NCBI RefSeq assembly: GCF_022484265.1
Contig: NZ_JAKVLR010000001.1
Location: forward strand, 1,116,001 to 1,180,000
Source: Companilactobacillus sp.
GTDB taxonomy: Bacteria > Bacillota > Bacilli > Lactobacillales > Lactobacillaceae
Length of the DNA stretch: 64,000 nucleotides
Direction: 5' to 3'
Part shown: one piece after another, positions 8,148 through 15,901 of the stretch
Layout of the letters: each line of letters starts with the position of its first letter
How positions within the stretch are numbered: position 1 is the stretch's first letter
Notes under the pieces: generated by a model
Seen by the model: only the letters and a program-made list of their open reading frames with translations
Told to the model about the DNA's origin: nothing
Databases searched by the model: none
Translations under genes and position numbers: made by a program

Positions 8148-8987
8148 TTAAGCCTTAGGGGTAGTTTGGTTTGGTGTTTGACCTTGTTGTTGATCAGAAC
8201 TTGTATCTGGTTCTACAGGATTTTCATTACCGGTTATACCAGCACCTGTTGCTAATGTCCATGTTATAACACCTTTATAAATACCTAATGTATTTTTCTT
8301 ATCCTGATCAAGGCTAGCTTTTTGAGGCACAAATAATGATGCATCTTTTGACTGATTGAATTGCGCTTTATAAGTACCTAAAAGATTATCAGTAGATTTA
8401 ACATTCAAAACAGTGGATGGGTTTGTATCTTCACCCATCAATGTTACTTGTTGAGTCTTAATATTTGCTGATTTCCCTGAATTCACATCAATTAAATCTA
8501 CAGGATTAAGATTAAGTTTGAAGCCATCTACAGATTTACTTGTATCTGCACCTGTAAATTTTGCTAATTGTGCACTAACCGTAAATCCATTGTTCTTTGT
8601 TTCAGTTTTATCAGATCGTGATTCTGTTACTTGTAAATTACCTTCAGTATTACCATCATCATTAATTTCTGAATGACCTTGGTGTAAATCAACTGTTTTC
8701 CCTGCAATAGCACGGCCAAAACTGAAATCAGGAACTGAATCAAGAGTTAAAAATCCTGAAACGACAGTTACGTTTGCATCAGATTTTGCATATGCGCTTT
8801 GTTTATCCGTTGCATTAACCCAATCATCATTATTCAAGTTCTTGTTATAAGTAACTCCCTCTTGGTAATCACCATTTACAATTGATCCTGCTGATGTAGC
8901 AGCACTTACTGTTGTTGGAGCAACGGCACCTAATGTGATACCGCATAGAGCCATTGAACTTACTAAAGCTGTTTTTGAAAATTTCAT
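8148..8987 (-). CDS. WxL-domain surface protein
   Basis: A 279-residue secreted protein. It has a signal peptide cut near TVSAAT, then a WxL domain: the first motif is around SVPDFSFG and the second is YKGVITWTL near the C-terminus. WxL domains attach proteins non-covalently to peptidoglycan and to DUF916/DUF3324 partners, whose genes follow directly. Unusually, 34 residues follow the WTL motif, ending in a Gln/Pro/Thr-rich tail, whereas the motif normally lies almost at the end. ATG 8987 follows GGGAGG. Apart from this domain I see no enzymatic part. Confidence 0.88.
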   Translation of the reverse strand: MKFSKTALVSSMALCGITLGAVAPTTVSAATSAGSIVNGDYQEGVTYNKNLNNDDWVNATDKQSAYAKSDANVTVVSGFLTLDSVPDFSFGRAIAGKTVDLHQGHSEINDDGNTEGNLQVTESRSDKTETKNNGFTVSAQLAKFTGADTSKSVDGFKLNLNPVDLIDVNSGKSANIKTQQVTLMGEDTNPSTVLNVKSTDNLLGTYKAQFNQSKDASLFVPQKASLDQDKKNTLGIYKGVITWTLATGAGITGNENPVEPDTSSDQQQGQTPNQTTPKA

Positions 8988-9104
8988 GTTAAAATTCCTC
9001 CCTAGAATTTTTTTCTAACACGTATCGAATATTAGCAGAATAAAATCACGTTTTAAAGCATAAAATTCGAATATTTTTTTATAATTTTGAACCTATATTT
9101 GATA

Positions 9105-9617
9105 TTAAAAAACTTTTATTCGCCTACCAAAACGAATTATCATCAACAGGCTCCCCATTAAAGCCACACCGATCTGTGTTAAATAATCTCTAGCTTCTCC
9201 GGTTTGTGGAAACTTATTGTGCCCATATCCATCTACTATGACTGATGGAGTATCATCTCCACTGGCATTGTTACTTACTGGACGCATCCCTACTTGCGAA
9301 CCAGCATTCGGTCCATGGCCAGTTGAACCTCCTGGCCTTGATCCTGGATTTGTTACTGAACCACCACCTGGATTGGTTGTCCCTGGACGTTTGTGCCCTT
9401 CATCATCTCTGTCATCGTAAACTTCTACTGATGCGTCAGATGTCTTAGTCATTGAACCCGATCCTTCTAAAAAAGATGGGTTATTGTGACTTGGCGATGA
9501 CTGGACCATATTCAAGCTCAATCCACCGACAATTCCGACTACAATTGCACAACATACGAATACCAGACTGATGTTCTTTCGGTTGACCGATTTCCGTCTC
9601 GATCTTTTTCGCAACAT
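9105..9617 (-). CDS. Small sortase-anchored protein of the WxL cluster
   Basis: A 170-residue protein with a basic N-terminus, one membrane/signal helix (SLVFVCCAIVVGIVGGLSL), a Gly/Pro/Asn-rich linker, and a C-terminal sorting signal: FPQTGE, a hydrophobic helix and a basic tail. FPQTG is a variant of LPXTG, so it should be anchored to peptidoglycan by a sortase encoded elsewhere. It corresponds to the small LPXTG member (CscD-like) of WxL gene clusters. I chose ATG 9617 over GTG 9623 because of the distance from AGGAGAG. It is first in the cluster. Confidence 0.8.
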   Translation of the reverse strand: MLRKRSRRKSVNRKNISLVFVCCAIVVGIVGGLSLNMVQSSPSHNNPSFLEGSGSMTKTSDASVEVYDDRDDEGHKRPGTTNPGGGSVTNPGSRPGGSTGHGPNAGSQVGMRPVSNNASGDDTPSVIVDGYGHNKFPQTGEARDYLTQIGVALMGSLLMIIRFGRRIKVF

Positions 9618-9692
9618 GAACACACCTCTCTCCTAGCACATTTCACTTATCGAGTGATAAATAAATTAATAAAAAAATACGAGGATTTTTTA

Positions 9693-10223
9693 TTAATTCC
9701 CCTGTTGTGTATTTTTCAGCAAATAATATTTCAAAACATTCTCACTATCTTCCAGGTGTAATGGATCTTGACTGACTTGATAGATATATTTGAATCCCAT
9801 TTTCGTAAGAATGGATTGAGGAGCCATATTATCAACCTTGACCGATGCCCAAACCTCCGAAAGATGAAGAATTTTGAATGAGTAATCTAATAAGACCTGA
9901 ATCGCTTCTGTAGCGTAACCATGACCTCGAAACTCTTTGGAGATAACAAATCCAATTTCTCGAGTCTTATCTAAACCATTAGATATTCCTCTTTCGTTCA
10001 GCTCGATAATGCCTAACATTCGGTGACTCGATTTTAAAGCAATTACGTAGGTGTTGGCAAGAACTAAATATTTATTAAAAATATTTTTTGATTTATGAAT
10101 ATCTTCTGCGTATTCCAAACCAGCAAGGTTGTGGTTGTCAGCATCCTTGGTAAGTTTATAGAATGTATCGAAGTCATTTTCTTTAAAATTTCTGATCTCA
10201 ATTCTATCACCAGTTAAATCCAT
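9693..10223 (-). CDS. GNAT-family N-acetyltransferase (RimJ/RimL type)
   Basis: A 176-residue cytosolic acetyl-CoA-dependent transferase. The start DLTGDRIEIRNFKENDFDTF and the motif EFRGHGYATEAIQVLLDYSF (acetyl-CoA pyrophosphate loop) are typical of the RimJ/RimL branch, which acetylates protein N-termini or small amines. The actual substrate cannot be told from sequence. It stands alone between the surface cluster and a divergent regulatory gene. Confidence 0.85.
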   Translation of the reverse strand: MDLTGDRIEIRNFKENDFDTFYKLTKDADNHNLAGLEYAEDIHKSKNIFNKYLVLANTYVIALKSSHRMLGIIELNERGISNGLDKTREIGFVISKEFRGHGYATEAIQVLLDYSFKILHLSEVWASVKVDNMAPQSILTKMGFKYIYQVSQDPLHLEDSENVLKYYLLKNTQQGN

Positions 10224-10327
10224 TTTCAGTCTCTTTTCATATTATTATTTTGTTATGTAAACAATTATCATTTTATGTAAGCAATTTACCATTTGAAGAA
10301 ATCACACAGTGCGTTGAATTTGCAAAG

Positions 10328-10357
10328 TGATATCACAATGATATCATTATGATATGG
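10328..10357. promoter_or_regulatory. Three 11-bp-spaced operator repeats over a start codon
   Basis: TGATATCA occurs at 10328 and 10339, and TGATAT at 10350, with exactly 11 bases between repeat starts, about one helical turn. The first two are palindromes. The third contains the ATG of the ribbon-helix-helix gene that follows. This is the expected layout for a self-repressing Arc/MetJ-type operator, but the link is inferred. Confidence 0.7.
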
Positions 10358-10677
10358 CAGATAAAAAATTCTTATTAAGGTTAGATCAAACGCTCTATGA
10401 TCAAGTTGCTAACCGTGCCAAATCTGAGAGTCGCAGCGTTAATAACTACATTGTGCACCTCTTGGAGGAAAGCACCAAGGAAGAAACTTTAGAACACCGT
10501 CAGTTTGTAGGCCGAACAATTCAAGGGAGTGAGATTCTTACAGACAGTGGCCTAGTATCAGTCAATGGTATTTACTATCGATACATTCTATCAAACGTTA
10601 AGTCGGTAAATCAGGATCGTTTGTACACTATAATAGAAGCAACTGGAAATATTCTTACTTTAGAGGAATTAAAATAA
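10354..10677 (+). CDS. Arc-type ribbon-helix-helix regulator
   Basis: A 107-residue protein whose first 45 residues (KKFLLRLDQTLYDQVANRAK, then SRSVNNYIVHLLEE) form a ribbon-helix-helix DNA-binding fold. The C-terminal half has no family I recognise. The start codon lies inside an array of TGATATCA repeats and lacks a Shine-Dalgarno sequence, so the mRNA may be leaderless or the operator may block translation initiation directly. The SPFH gene follows 10 bases later with its own AAGGAG site, so the two form an operon. It could act as an antitoxin-like regulator, but no toxin is seen. Confidence 0.8.
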   Translation: MADKKFLLRLDQTLYDQVANRAKSESRSVNNYIVHLLEESTKEETLEHRQFVGRTIQGSEILTDSGLVSVNGIYYRYILSNVKSVNQDRLYTIIEATGNILTLEELK

Positions 10678-10687
10678 GGAGATTAAT

Positions 10688-11497
10688 ATGTTTGGTATAA
10701 AAATAGTTCATCAAAATCATAAAGGATTAGTGGAATTACTAGGTAAATATCATCATAGTGTCGATGCAGGAATGCATTTTTACATTCCTTTCATTCAAAA
10801 AATCTATCCAGTCAGCTTGGCAATGAATCCGCTCAAGCTTCCCGACTACTCGATCATTACTAAGGATAATGCTGATGTACGAGCTAGTCTGACTCTCAAT
10901 TATCATGTAACTGATGCGGTTAAATATCGTTATGAAAATACTGACTCCGTTGAATCAATGTCACAACTAGTCCGTGGACACTTGCGTGACATCATTGGCC
11001 GTATGGACTTGAACCAAGCCTTGGGTTCAACTTCGAAGATCAACCAAGAACTTGCCAGTGCCATCGGCGACTTAACTAACACTTACGGTATCAATGTCGA
11101 TCGAATCAATATTGACGAATTAAAACCTACTGCTTCAATTCAAGATTCCATGGATAAGCAATTAAAGGCTGACCGTGAAAGAATCGCTGCAATTGCTAAA
11201 GCTGAAGGTGAAGCCAAGAGTATCGAGTTAACTACTAAGGCTAAAAATGACGCTTTGATCGCCACCGCCAATGCCCAAGCTAAAGCAACTAGAACTAAAG
11301 CTGATGCTGAACGTTACCGGATCGAACAAATGAACGACAGTTTGAACAACGCTAAGGCTGGCTATTTCCAAAACCAGTCGATCAACGCATTTAGCGAATT
11401 GGCAAATTCCAGTTCTAATACAGTAGTAGTTTCTGGCGAAAATATTGGCGAATTAGGCAAAATTCCAGTAATTAAGAAAATGCTTGAAAATAGCTAA
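10688..11497 (+). CDS. SPFH/band 7 domain protein
   Basis: A 269-residue prohibitin/stomatin-like protein. The SPFH domain spans about residues 5-165 (GKYHHSVDAGMHFYIPFIQK, later DNADVRASLTLNYHVTD), followed by an alanine/lysine-rich coiled coil (AKAEGEAKSIELTTKAKNDA) that drives oligomer assembly. Unlike flotillins it shows no clear N-terminal membrane helix, so membrane contact may be through the short hydrophobic start. It is co-transcribed with an Arc-type regulator. Such proteins scaffold membrane microdomains or proteases; the specific role here is unknown. Confidence 0.85.
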   Translation: MFGIKIVHQNHKGLVELLGKYHHSVDAGMHFYIPFIQKIYPVSLAMNPLKLPDYSIITKDNADVRASLTLNYHVTDAVKYRYENTDSVESMSQLVRGHLRDIIGRMDLNQALGSTSKINQELASAIGDLTNTYGINVDRINIDELKPTASIQDSMDKQLKADRERIAAIAKAEGEAKSIELTTKAKNDALIATANAQAKATRTKADAERYRIEQMNDSLNNAKAGYFQNQSINAFSELANSSSNTVVVSGENIGELGKIPVIKKMLENS

Positions 11498-11527
11498 AAA
11501 AATAGCGGCTCAATGAGCTGCTATTTT
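11497..11527. terminator. Bidirectional terminator
   Basis: AAATAGCgGCTC pairs with GAGCtGCTATTT, with A and T runs on either side. It serves the SPFH gene (plus) and the nitroreductase gene (minus). Confidence 0.8.
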
Positions 11528-12174
11528 TGTATCGTTAAAATTTCGTCAGTTGGTGCTCGTTTTGTTAGGATGCGGTTTAAATCACTGTCATCCGCATATC
11601 CTAAGGCAATACCGATAATTATTTTTTGGTCCTGAGGAATCTCCAAAATTTTTCGAATATCATCAGGATATTTAATTAATTGATAAGCCGGCATGGAGTC
11701 AACTCCGTATTCCTTTGCAGCTAACATCAAATTTTCCGAGAATGCTCCGGCATCAAAGATGGTAAATTCACTGGCATTAGCTTCCACTGTCACCCAAGCG
11801 ACTGCTGGTGCAAAAAAGAAGTTGTGATTAGCATCCTTTAGGGCTCGATCTGCACCGTCACTAGTGATAAAAGCAGAATGGACTGACTTCTCCCACTCTT
11901 CGATGTTTGCTTTCGACAATTCTGAGCGGTCAGAGGAATGTGGAACAGTCAATTCTGGCTCTCCCTTTTTCCCATCACGTTCATTTTGCTTTGAGATTTC
12001 TTTGATCTGATCCAATTTATTTTCTTTAGCAACATACACGTGCCAAGGTTGCGCGTTTTGCCAAGAAGGCGCCCGTTTAGCATCGGTGATAATTTCCTTG
12101 ATCAGCTTGTCTGTAACTTCCTTATTAGTAAATGTCCTAACAGATCTGCGACGATAAATGATACTATTTTTCAT
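11521..12174 (-). CDS. Nitroreductase-family oxidoreductase
   Basis: A 217-residue FMN-dependent NAD(P)H oxidoreductase. The N-terminus SIIYRRRSVRTFTNKEVTDK and the later RAPSWQNAQPWHVYVA are the FMN-binding signatures of the nitroreductase fold. A C-terminal IIIGIALGYAD segment completes it. Natural substrates in this family include quinones and nitro or enone compounds; here the substrate is unknown. It neighbours the thiol peroxidase in divergent orientation, a plausible redox-stress grouping. Confidence 0.9.
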   Translation of the reverse strand: MKNSIIYRRRSVRTFTNKEVTDKLIKEIITDAKRAPSWQNAQPWHVYVAKENKLDQIKEISKQNERDGKKGEPELTVPHSSDRSELSKANIEEWEKSVHSAFITSDGADRALKDANHNFFFAPAVAWVTVEANASEFTIFDAGAFSENLMLAAKEYGVDSMPAYQLIKYPDDIRKILEIPQDQKIIIGIALGYADDSDLNRILTKRAPTDEILTIQK

Positions 12175-12352
12175 TAAAAACTCATCTCTCCATTCAAAAA
12201 ATGTTTAAGTTTTAAGTATTGAGGTTTTACGGTCTTAAGTATAATCGCAATTATATTATTAGCAAACTTTCGAATTGATTTCGTAATCATATTTCTGTGT
12301 TTTTTTATCAATTTACTCTATAATTATTTCGTAAAAGGAAGGTGTGAATTTT

Positions 12353-12847
12353 ATGGATGTGACATTTAAAGGCGAGGCAGTTTCTACAGTAGGTCAACCA
12401 CCGCTAGTTGGTGACGTTTTCCCTGATTTTACTGTGACTGATAAGGATGGAAATAAAGTTGAGTTGTCTAGTTTGTTGGACAAGCCAGTCTTGATCAGTG
12501 TAGTTCCTGATATCAATACCAGCGTTTGCAGTCTTCAAACAAAGAAATTCAACAGTGAGGTCGATGGTCATACCGAGATCAACTTTGTGACTATTTCAAA
12601 GAATACTGTTGAAGAGCAAAGTCATTGGTGTGCAGCCGAAGGCGTTAAGAACATGAAGATGCTTTCAGATGCTGACCATGACTTTGGTAACAAAACTGGT
12701 CTATTGATCGATTCATTAGGTATTTTAGCTCGTTCAGTTTGGGTAGTTGATAAGAACAAACAAATCCTCTACTCAGAAATATTGAAGGAAGAAACTAATG
12801 AACCTTCATATGACAAGGTTCTGGATCAAATCAACGAAATGAACTAA
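12353..12847 (+). CDS. tpx: Thiol peroxidase
   Basis: A 164-residue atypical two-cysteine peroxiredoxin that reduces hydroperoxides using thioredoxin. The peroxidatic cysteine lies in PDINTSVCSLQTKKFN and the resolving cysteine in EEQSHWCAAEGV, both where Tpx proteins have them. The length matches the family. I chose ATG 12353 because AAGGAAGGTG is correctly spaced from it; a GTG at 12344 overlaps that site. It is divergent from the nitroreductase and followed by its own terminator. Confidence 0.94.
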   Translation: MDVTFKGEAVSTVGQPPLVGDVFPDFTVTDKDGNKVELSSLLDKPVLISVVPDINTSVCSLQTKKFNSEVDGHTEINFVTISKNTVEEQSHWCAAEGVKNMKMLSDADHDFGNKTGLLIDSLGILARSVWVVDKNKQILYSEILKEETNEPSYDKVLDQINEMN

Positions 12848-12874
12848 TCAACTAAAGTTGATAAGGACTTTTTC

Positions 12875-12912
12875 AAAGGATCATCCCTTGTTGGTATGAT
12901 TCTTTTTCTTTT
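12875..12912 (+). terminator. Terminator of tpx
   Basis: AAAGGATCAT pairs imperfectly with ATGATTCTTT and is followed by T-rich sequence. Confidence 0.65.
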
Positions 12913-12928
12913 GGTAATCTCTAGATAA

Positions 12929-12956
12929 TTGATTTGAATTCCTGAATAACTATAGT
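12929..12956 (+). promoter_or_regulatory. Promoter of candidate small RNA
   Basis: TTGATT and TATAGT are separated by 16 bases in the gene-free stretch after the tpx terminator. Transcription would begin near 12963. Confidence 0.5.
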
Positions 12957-12962
12957 GTGTCC

Positions 12963-13063
12963 ATAAACGGCAGAAACCACAGGTTGCACCCTGTGACCTC
13001 AATCAATCTTTCACTATATGGATAGTTTTACGGTGAGACTAATCTAAATGATTAGTCTTTTTT
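12963..13063 (+). ncRNA. Candidate small RNA, about 100 nt
   Basis: Between a promoter and an intrinsic terminator there is no open frame but clear pairing. TCCATA (12959) pairs with TATGGA (13017). A perfect hairpin CACAGG/CCTGTG lies inside. The terminator GACTAATC/GATTAGTC with a T run ends it at 13063. I do not recognise a named family. An alternative is a leftover 3' regulatory region of tpx. Confidence 0.5.
13037..13063 (+). terminator. Terminator of candidate small RNA
   Basis: GACTAATC pairs with GATTAGTC across five bases and is followed by six T. Confidence 0.75.
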
Positions 13064-13114
13064 AGTACACCATAATCTTTATCTCAAATTCTAAAGTCAA
13101 ACAAACAAGACAAC

Positions 13115-13166
13115 AAAAAATGTTCAAAGTTTCCTTTTTAATAGGAAATACTTTGAACATTTTTTT
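13115..13166. terminator. Long bidirectional terminator
   Basis: AATGTTCAAAG pairs with CTTTGAACATT, and inside it TTCCT pairs with AGGAA, with A and T runs outside. It can stop both directions; its main client is probably the minus-strand flavoprotein gene. Confidence 0.75.
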
Positions 13167-13231
13167 AGCCGTTTCATTTATCGCTTGTTAAATGTGATTT
13201 ATCGAAATTACAATTGTGAACTTTAAATAAA

Positions 13232-13996
13232 TTATCTACGACGGTGCTTAACAAATGTTACCCAGTGCAAGATCACTGCGAGTAGAACAAAGAAGATCAC
13301 CACAAAACTAACATAGCTTACCCAAAAATTATTCATTGGCATAATAGCTTTGAGTGGTATTTGAATTCCCATTGTGACCAATGCCATAACGGCAATCATG
13401 AAGAATAGTTGAATATATCTTTTCACGGTTGAATCATCCTTTTCTTGTTTTTTCGAAATCTTATGACCAAACTTTTTGCATAGCTTGATTTTCTTTTCAG
13501 GTATTTCTTTCATACCAAACGTGTTGGGTAATACTAATTCCCCGACTTTGATAACCCCTGCTGCTGACATGACACGATCAATGGTCTTGAAGGTCTCGTC
13601 AGTAATTCCGGTTAAAAAGTTTTCAGTCGTACTCATGTAGCACGATGAAATACTCATGTAATGCTTATCTTTGAATGGTCCAGGGATCGTATCGCCATTA
13701 TCTTTGAAGTAGACGAACTTTGGACGCATGCAGTCAAAGAAATTTTTTAAAAGGCCTGGACATTCGCGCCAATAAGTTGGAGCAGAAAACACCCAAACAT
13801 CGCTCTCCATTAGCTTATTTGCTAATTCATCGAGGACTGGATTTTCTTCATGATACTTGTGTGGCGTAATGTTGTAATTTTCTAAATAAATTGTTTCTGT
13901 TTCGACTCCCGAGTCAACATTATCGAGAACATGCTCTAACATTTGGGCATTAAGGCCATGTTCCTTATGTGACGCTAATATACCTAATATTTTCAT
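13232..13996 (-). CDS. Flavodoxin-fold NAD(P)H oxidoreductase with C-terminal membrane hairpin
   Basis: A 254-residue protein. The first 185 residues have the NADPH-dependent FMN reductase/flavodoxin fold, with a phosphate-binding start (KILGILASHKEHGLNAQML) and the conserved DVWVFSAPTYWRECPGLLKN. After a charged linker come two membrane helices (LFFMIAVMALVTMGIQIPL and YVSFVVIFFVLLAVILHWV) and a basic tail. It is probably a membrane-tethered flavoenzyme; the electron acceptor is unknown. It starts at ATG after GGAGGG and is divergent from the NAD(P)-binding protein. Confidence 0.82.
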   Translation of the reverse strand: MKILGILASHKEHGLNAQMLEHVLDNVDSGVETETIYLENYNITPHKYHEENPVLDELANKLMESDVWVFSAPTYWRECPGLLKNFFDCMRPKFVYFKDNGDTIPGPFKDKHYMSISSCYMSTTENFLTGITDETFKTIDRVMSAAGVIKVGELVLPNTFGMKEIPEKKIKLCKKFGHKISKKQEKDDSTVKRYIQLFFMIAVMALVTMGIQIPLKAIMPMNNFWVSYVSFVVIFFVLLAVILHWVTFVKHRRR

Positions 13997-14087
13997 ATTA
14001 CCCTCCTAGGTTTAATTATAACGATATTCTTATTACTAGCAAAATAGAATTTTTGTTGTTAAAGTAAAGATAATGGGAGGTATTGTT

Positions 14088-14723
14088 ATGAAAGTACTTA
14101 TTATTGGAGCACATGGCAAAGTTGGACATTTATTAATTGGCGAATTACAATCACACAATATTGATTTTGTGGCGGGTTTGCGCAGCGAGGAACAAATTAA
14201 GGCTTATCAAGCTAACAACATCCCTACACAATACATCGACTTGACTGGTTCATTAGACGACATCCACGACTCGATCATCGCATCTGGTGCGGACGTTCTC
14301 GTCTTCACTGCCGGTGCTGGTGGCGCTGGTTACGACTTAACAATGGAAATCGACCTAGATGGTGCGATCAAGACGATGATGGTTGCTGAAGCAGCTGGCA
14401 TCAAACGTTATATCATGGTCAGTGCAATGTACAGCGAAGACCGCAGCAAGTGGGAAGCATCAGGCATTAGACCTTACTACATTGCTAAACACTACGCTGA
14501 TGAACATCTTCGTGGAACTGACCTCGATTACACGATCTTACATCCAGGCTTGTTAACTGATGAAGAATCAGTTGGCAAGATCAAGTTGTCTAAAGACGGC
14601 GGATCCGTACCTCGTATCGATGTTGCTAAAACTATCGTTCAAGCAATCGAAACACCTTCAACAATTAAAAAAGAATATGAATTTGCTAGTGGCGACGAGC
14701 CAATCGCAAATGTTATCAAGTAA
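14088..14723 (+). CDS. NAD(P)-binding Rossmann protein (atypical SDR)
   Basis: A 211-residue protein with a dinucleotide-binding start (KVLIIGAHGKVGHLLIGEL, GxxGxxG type), an AAGIKRYIMVSAMYSED segment and DYTILHPGLLTDEE. These are typical of NmrA-like or YhfK/YwnB-type atypical short-chain dehydrogenases, which often serve as redox sensors or epimerase-like enzymes. The start is ATG 14088 after GGGAGG; an upstream ATG overlaps that site. Its substrate is unknown. It has its own terminator. Confidence 0.85.
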   Translation: MKVLIIGAHGKVGHLLIGELQSHNIDFVAGLRSEEQIKAYQANNIPTQYIDLTGSLDDIHDSIIASGADVLVFTAGAGGAGYDLTMEIDLDGAIKTMMVAEAAGIKRYIMVSAMYSEDRSKWEASGIRPYYIAKHYADEHLRGTDLDYTILHPGLLTDEESVGKIKLSKDGGSVPRIDVAKTIVQAIETPSTIKKEYEFASGDEPIANVIK

Positions 14724-14730
14724 TTAAAAT

Positions 14731-14776
14731 AAGGCTATCTCTATTCGTCAATGACGTTTAGAAATAGCCTTTTTTG
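14731..14776. terminator. Bidirectional terminator
   Basis: AAGGCTAT pairs with ATAGCCTT around a loop, with T on the plus side and A-rich sequence on the other. It separates two convergent genes. Confidence 0.75.
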
Positions 14777-14790
14777 ATTGAAAAATTTTT

Positions 14791-15861
14791 TTACAGTTCG
14801 ATCAAGTCATGCGAGATGCTGATCATGTTTTCAAATCCATCTTCCGTAACTAATCCTTGGTCTTCCAAACGAATACCGCCCCAACCAGGAATGTAAATGC
14901 CTGGTTCGACTGTTAAAACAGTATTTGCATCGATCAGATCATCATAGTCGACAGCTAATAACGGTTCTTCGTGCACGAATAGTCCGATGCTGTGTCCAAT
15001 CTTGTTATAAGTTAGTGGACCGTATTCGGTACCTTCCAATGGTTTGAGGGATTCAGGATAAGTATCTTTGTAATTGACTCCTGCCTTCAACATTTTTTCA
15101 ACTGCTTCAAGGCTTTGGCGAGTATAGTTATAAACTTCCTTTTGCTTGTCAGTTGCCTTGCCGACCACAATTGTTCTTGTCATATCTGACATATAACCCT
15201 TGTACTGGCAGCCAAAGTCCATCAAAACTAAGTCCCCATATTCAATTGCCTTGCTGTCAGAAATTCCGTGCAGCAATGAAGTCTTCGTTCCCGAAATCAG
15301 AATATTTCCGTAAGGCTGGTTGTCGGCCCCCTCTTGCGTCATGTAGAGAGCCAGTCTCATGGCCAATTCCTTTTCGGTCGCACCAACGTGAATGTCTTCG
15401 AGAATTCTGTGATAAGCTCGACAAGAAATCTCACAAGCAATTCGAGCGTATTCGATTTCTTGTGGCGATTTGATAACTCGCATCCGGTCAATGATGCCAC
15501 CAGCTTGAACTAATTCTGCGTGAACTTTATTTTTGAAGTCGGCGTACATGTCGTAAGTCAAATAATCGTCTTCAAAAGCAATTGACTTAATGTTATGATC
15601 AGCAACTACCTTGGCAACCGAATCGCCCACTGTTTTACCAGGAAAACGCCAGTTGATGATCTCATAATCGGGAATTTCTAACTCAGCTTGTTCAGTGTAG
15701 CGTGGGTCGGTGAAGAAATATTGACCATCTTTAGTTAATAGCAAATAGGAATCGTCTCCAGTCCAACCACTCGTGAAACGGATATTTTCCCGTTTAGCCA
15801 TAAAGAAAGCATCCAAATTCTCTTTTTTCAAATATTCGCGGATCTTTGATTCATTTAACAT
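14791..15861 (-). CDS. M24 Xaa-Pro peptidase
   Basis: A 356-residue cytosolic metallopeptidase that cleaves X-Pro bonds. The N-terminal creatinase-like domain is followed by the pita-bread domain. The five metal ligands are visible: the aspartates in LMDFGCQY and MSDMTRT, the histidine in IGHSIGLFVHEEP, and the glutamates in LTVEPGIY and RLEDQG. The length fits aminopeptidase P/prolidase (PepP or PepQ); I cannot separate the two by eye. It neighbours a proline iminopeptidase gene on the same strand, a coherent proline-peptide set. Confidence 0.9.
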   Translation of the reverse strand: MLNESKIREYLKKENLDAFFMAKRENIRFTSGWTGDDSYLLLTKDGQYFFTDPRYTEQAELEIPDYEIINWRFPGKTVGDSVAKVVADHNIKSIAFEDDYLTYDMYADFKNKVHAELVQAGGIIDRMRVIKSPQEIEYARIACEISCRAYHRILEDIHVGATEKELAMRLALYMTQEGADNQPYGNILISGTKTSLLHGISDSKAIEYGDLVLMDFGCQYKGYMSDMTRTIVVGKATDKQKEVYNYTRQSLEAVEKMLKAGVNYKDTYPESLKPLEGTEYGPLTYNKIGHSIGLFVHEEPLLAVDYDDLIDANTVLTVEPGIYIPGWGGIRLEDQGLVTEDGFENMISISHDLIEL

Positions 15862-15901
15862 GTTTACATATCCCCTTGGTCCAATTTTTTAAAAAACCGA
15901 T

